In this document: in pieces, positions 62,211 to 64,000 of the stretch
Position numbering within the stretch: the stretch's first letter is position 1
Layout: each line of letters starts with the position of its first letter
Source: Pseudomonas viridiflava
GTDB taxonomy: Bacteria; Pseudomonadota; Gammaproteobacteria; Pseudomonadales; Pseudomonadaceae
Direction: 5' to 3'
Assembly (NCBI GenBank): GCA_900596015.1
Contig: UVIF01000024.1
Span: 124,001 to 188,000 of the forward strand
Length of the DNA stretch: 64,000 nt
The notes under the pieces: generated by a model
The model's input: only the letters and a program-made list of their open reading frames with translations
Database searches by the model: none
What the model was told of the DNA's origin: nothing
Position numbers and translations under genes: made by a program

Positions 62211-63176
62211 TCACGGTGCCTTGGCAACGTTGGCCGGCGGTGTCCAGATCACATCCTGGATACGCAGTGGCTTGGGAATCAGCTTGAGCTGGTGAAAGCT
62301 GTCGGCGATCTTCTGCTGCGCGGCAACGGTTTGCGGATCGAGAAATTGCGCGCCGTAACCCTGGCGTTTCACCGAGGTCAAGGTGATGTCCGCCGGCAGG
62401 CCGAGCAACGGTGCGACCTGGGCGGTCACTTCCTCGGGGTGCGCCTTGGACCACTCGCCCACGGCGCGCACCTCCTCGACCAGCGCGGTGATCACCTCGG
62501 GGTGCTGCGTGGCATAGGGTTTGGTGGCCAGGTAGAACTGCAGATTGTCGACGATGCCCTGGCCGTCACGCAGGGTGCGCGCCTGCAGCTGCTTTTCGGC
62601 AGCGGCCTGGTAGGGATCCCAGATCACCCACGCATCGACGCTGCCGCGCTCGAAGGCGGCGCGGGCATCGGACGGCGGCAAGTAGACGGTCTGGATGTCG
62701 GAGTACTTCAGCCCCGCCTCTTCCAGCGCCCGCACCAGCAGGTAGTGCACGTTGGAACCCTTGTTCAGCGCGACCTTCTTGCCCTTGAGTTCAGCGACCG
62801 AGCGGATCGTCGAGTCCTTGGGTACCAGGATCGCTTCGCTGGTCGGGGCGGGCGGCTCGTAGGCCACGTACAGCAGATCGGCCCCGGCAGCCTGGGCGAA
62901 CACCGGCGGGGTTTCACCGGTCACGCCGAAATCGATCGAGCCGACGTTGAGCCCTTCGAGCAACTGCGGGCCGCCGGGAAACTCGGTCCATTTGACGTCC
63001 ACGCCCTGGGCCGCCAGGCGTTTCTCCAGCGTGCCCTTGGCCTTGAGCAGCACCAGCGTGCCGTATTTCTGGTAACCGATGCGCAGGGTTTCAGCCTGGG
63101 CCTGGGTGATGGCGCCGAACGACACAGCCGCAGCAAACAGTGCGACCACGCCACGACGCAAGAACAGGGTGCGCAT
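62211..63176 (-). CDS. ssuA: Periplasmic alkanesulfonate-binding protein SsuA
   Basis: A 321-residue binding protein starting MRTLFLRRGVVALFAAAVSF with a signal peptide cleaved near residue 29 (AQAE). The SsuA signatures LRIGYQKYGTLVLLKAKGTLEKRL, VKWTEFPGGPQLLEGLNVGSIDFG and VDAWVIWDPYQAAAEK are present. It scavenges sulfonates in the periplasm for the SsuBC importer. The gap to ssuE is 106 bases. Confidence 0.94.
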   Translation of the reverse strand: MRTLFLRRGVVALFAAAVSFGAITQAQAETLRIGYQKYGTLVLLKAKGTLEKRLAAQGVDVKWTEFPGGPQLLEGLNVGSIDFGVTGETPPVFAQAAGADLLYVAYEPPAPTSEAILVPKDSTIRSVAELKGKKVALNKGSNVHYLLVRALEEAGLKYSDIQTVYLPPSDARAAFERGSVDAWVIWDPYQAAAEKQLQARTLRDGQGIVDNLQFYLATKPYATQHPEVITALVEEVRAVGEWSKAHPEEVTAQVAPLLGLPADITLTSVKRQGYGAQFLDPQTVAAQQKIADSFHQLKLIPKPLRIQDVIWTPPANVAKAP

Positions 63177-63282
63177 GGCACTCTCCTTCTGCAGGGGGAA
63201 TTGGGTTGCACCTGCTTGCCCGTTGGCGGGCCAGTAAGGTGGGTACAGCGAAAAGTGTCGCGGCCGCGAGCAGCGTTTGGAA

Positions 63283-63876
63283 TCAGATGCTCCAGCGGGC
63301 ACTGCGCAGGCTTTGCATGAGCAAGGCCGGGTCATGGGTCTGTGGTTTGCGCAGCAGGAAGGCATGAAACTCCTGCAGCGCATTTTCCAGGCGCTGCTCG
63401 AGCGCCGGCGCCAACTGGGCTGCATGACTGCCTTCGCCATAGGCGATCTGGCTGTCGTCGGCGAAAATGCCCTGGAGCATTTCCTGAGCCTTGAGCGAGG
63501 CCAGCACCGGTTTTAGCGCGTAGTCCACCGCCAGCATGTGGGCGATGCTGCCACCGGTGGCAATGGGCAGCACCACCTTGTTGCTCAGGGCCCGCTCGGG
63601 GAGCAGGTCCAGTAGCGTCTTCAGCGCGCCGGAGAACGAGGCCTTGTACACCGGCGTGGCAACCACCAGGCCATCGGCCTTGCCGACCAGTTCGTTGAAA
63701 TGCTGTACGTGCGGGCTGTCGAAACGAGCGTGCAGCAAGTCTTCGGCCGGGAAGTCCCGTACCTGGAAGGTCACCACTTCGACGCCTTGCCGTTGCAGCC
63801 ACTGCTTGCTGCGTTCCAGCAGTACACCGGAGCGCGAGCGCAGGCTGGGGCTGCCGCCCAGGGATACGACCAGCAT
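63283..63876 (-). CDS. ssuE: NAD(P)H-dependent FMN reductase SsuE
   Basis: A 197-residue flavodoxin-like reductase that supplies reduced FMN to SsuD. VVSLGGSPSLRSRSGVLLE at the start binds the flavin phosphate; VVATPVYKASFSGALKTLLDLLP and the Gly-rich VLPIATGGSIAHML follow. It is the first gene of ssuEADCB; the AT-rich region at 63940-64000 upstream should hold its promoter. Confidence 0.93.
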   Translation of the reverse strand: MLVVSLGGSPSLRSRSGVLLERSKQWLQRQGVEVVTFQVRDFPAEDLLHARFDSPHVQHFNELVGKADGLVVATPVYKASFSGALKTLLDLLPERALSNKVVLPIATGGSIAHMLAVDYALKPVLASLKAQEMLQGIFADDSQIAYGEGSHAAQLAPALEQRLENALQEFHAFLLRKPQTHDPALLMQSLRSARWSI

Positions 63877-64000
63877 GGGGTAAATCCTTGAATAGCGAAA
63901 TCGGAGCGCTTCTGGAGAAGTCGCCGGAATGGAAGGAACAGTAGCAGGCGTGATTTATATCTTTAAATCATATTTATTCATTTGGTTATTCGATAAAAAC
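63877..64000 (-). promoter_or_regulatory. AT-rich ssuE upstream region
   Basis: The last 50 bases of the window are about 80% AT, in strong contrast with the coding DNA. GATTTA-TATCTT-TAAATC (63952-63969) is an inverted repeat with 6-base arms. AT-rich activator sites of CysB type control sulfur-starvation operons in Pseudomonas; a specific binding site is not proved here. Confidence 0.45.

Overview
This 64 kb window is ordinary chromosome from a fluorescent-type Pseudomonas, most likely the P. putida group. The base composition is high-GC, coding density is about 90%, and genes are densely translationally coupled (ATGA, GTGA and TGATG overlaps). Nearly every protein is a recognisable Pseudomonas housekeeping or core metabolic protein. 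The palindromic REP/REPIN families of these genomes (TTCGCGGGCAGAGCCCGCTCC type and variants) sit in many gene gaps. I see no prophage, insertion sequence, CRISPR array, tRNA, rRNA or integrated island.

Layout. 1-3761: a kinase-fold protein running off the left edge, then dTDP-sugar genes rfbBAC (no rfbD). 3854-7047: a DctB/DctD-type two-component system. 7071-9233: cysQ-nudE and a HAD hydrolase. 9305-13459: LysR regulator, fdhD and a YdeP-type formate dehydrogenase-like molybdoenzyme. 13740-18384: glycine-zipper protein, pckA, hslO (Hsp33), a PAP2 phosphatase, hslR. 18572-22186: rimBK, envZ-ompR. 22404-26866: tex, a PaaI-type thioesterase, gshA. 27104-31198: argA, argE, a CYTH protein. 31286-34542: an Lrp-family regulator opposite a small ACT-like protein, an orphan GspE-type ATPase and a DUF2388 protein. 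34647-40267: betT, an EpsC-type serine acetyltransferase and a cystine ABC importer. 40274-42222: two tandem SdiA-regulated-type proteins. 42333-45865: a fumarylacetoacetate-hydrolase-family enzyme, D-2-hydroxyglutarate dehydrogenase and serA. 45947-48477: 2OG-Fe(II) oxygenase, DUF2059 protein, lysophospholipase-like hydrolase. 48814-59159: the polyamine locus spuBCDEFGH with divergent spuI. 59379-63876: the alkanesulfonate operon ssuEADCB.

How the genes work together. Several blocks form metabolic units: serine synthesis with removal of the 2-hydroxyglutarate that SerA makes (serA/D2HGDH); serine acetylation beside cystine import and, further away, sulfonate sulfur scavenging and CysQ (sulfur economy); polyamine import (SpuDEFGH) feeding gamma-glutamylation and transamination (SpuI/SpuB/SpuC); and stress/proteostasis genes (hslO, hslR, rimBK, envZ-ompR, tex, gshA).

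No clearly undescribed multi-gene system is visible. The most useful leads are small: a HexR-like operator upstream of pckA; a TetR/BetI-like palindrome upstream of betT; an Hfq/Crc-type AACAACAA motif at the spuI ribosome binding site; a 60-bp REP tandem array that keeps an in-frame extension open into a hydrolase gene; a 38-bp REP array inside the spu operon; a 53-bp palindrome after serA; and the Lrp/ACT-like pair beside an orphan GspE ATPase. Start codons were chosen from homology and Shine-Dalgarno sites, so several differ from the longest open frame.
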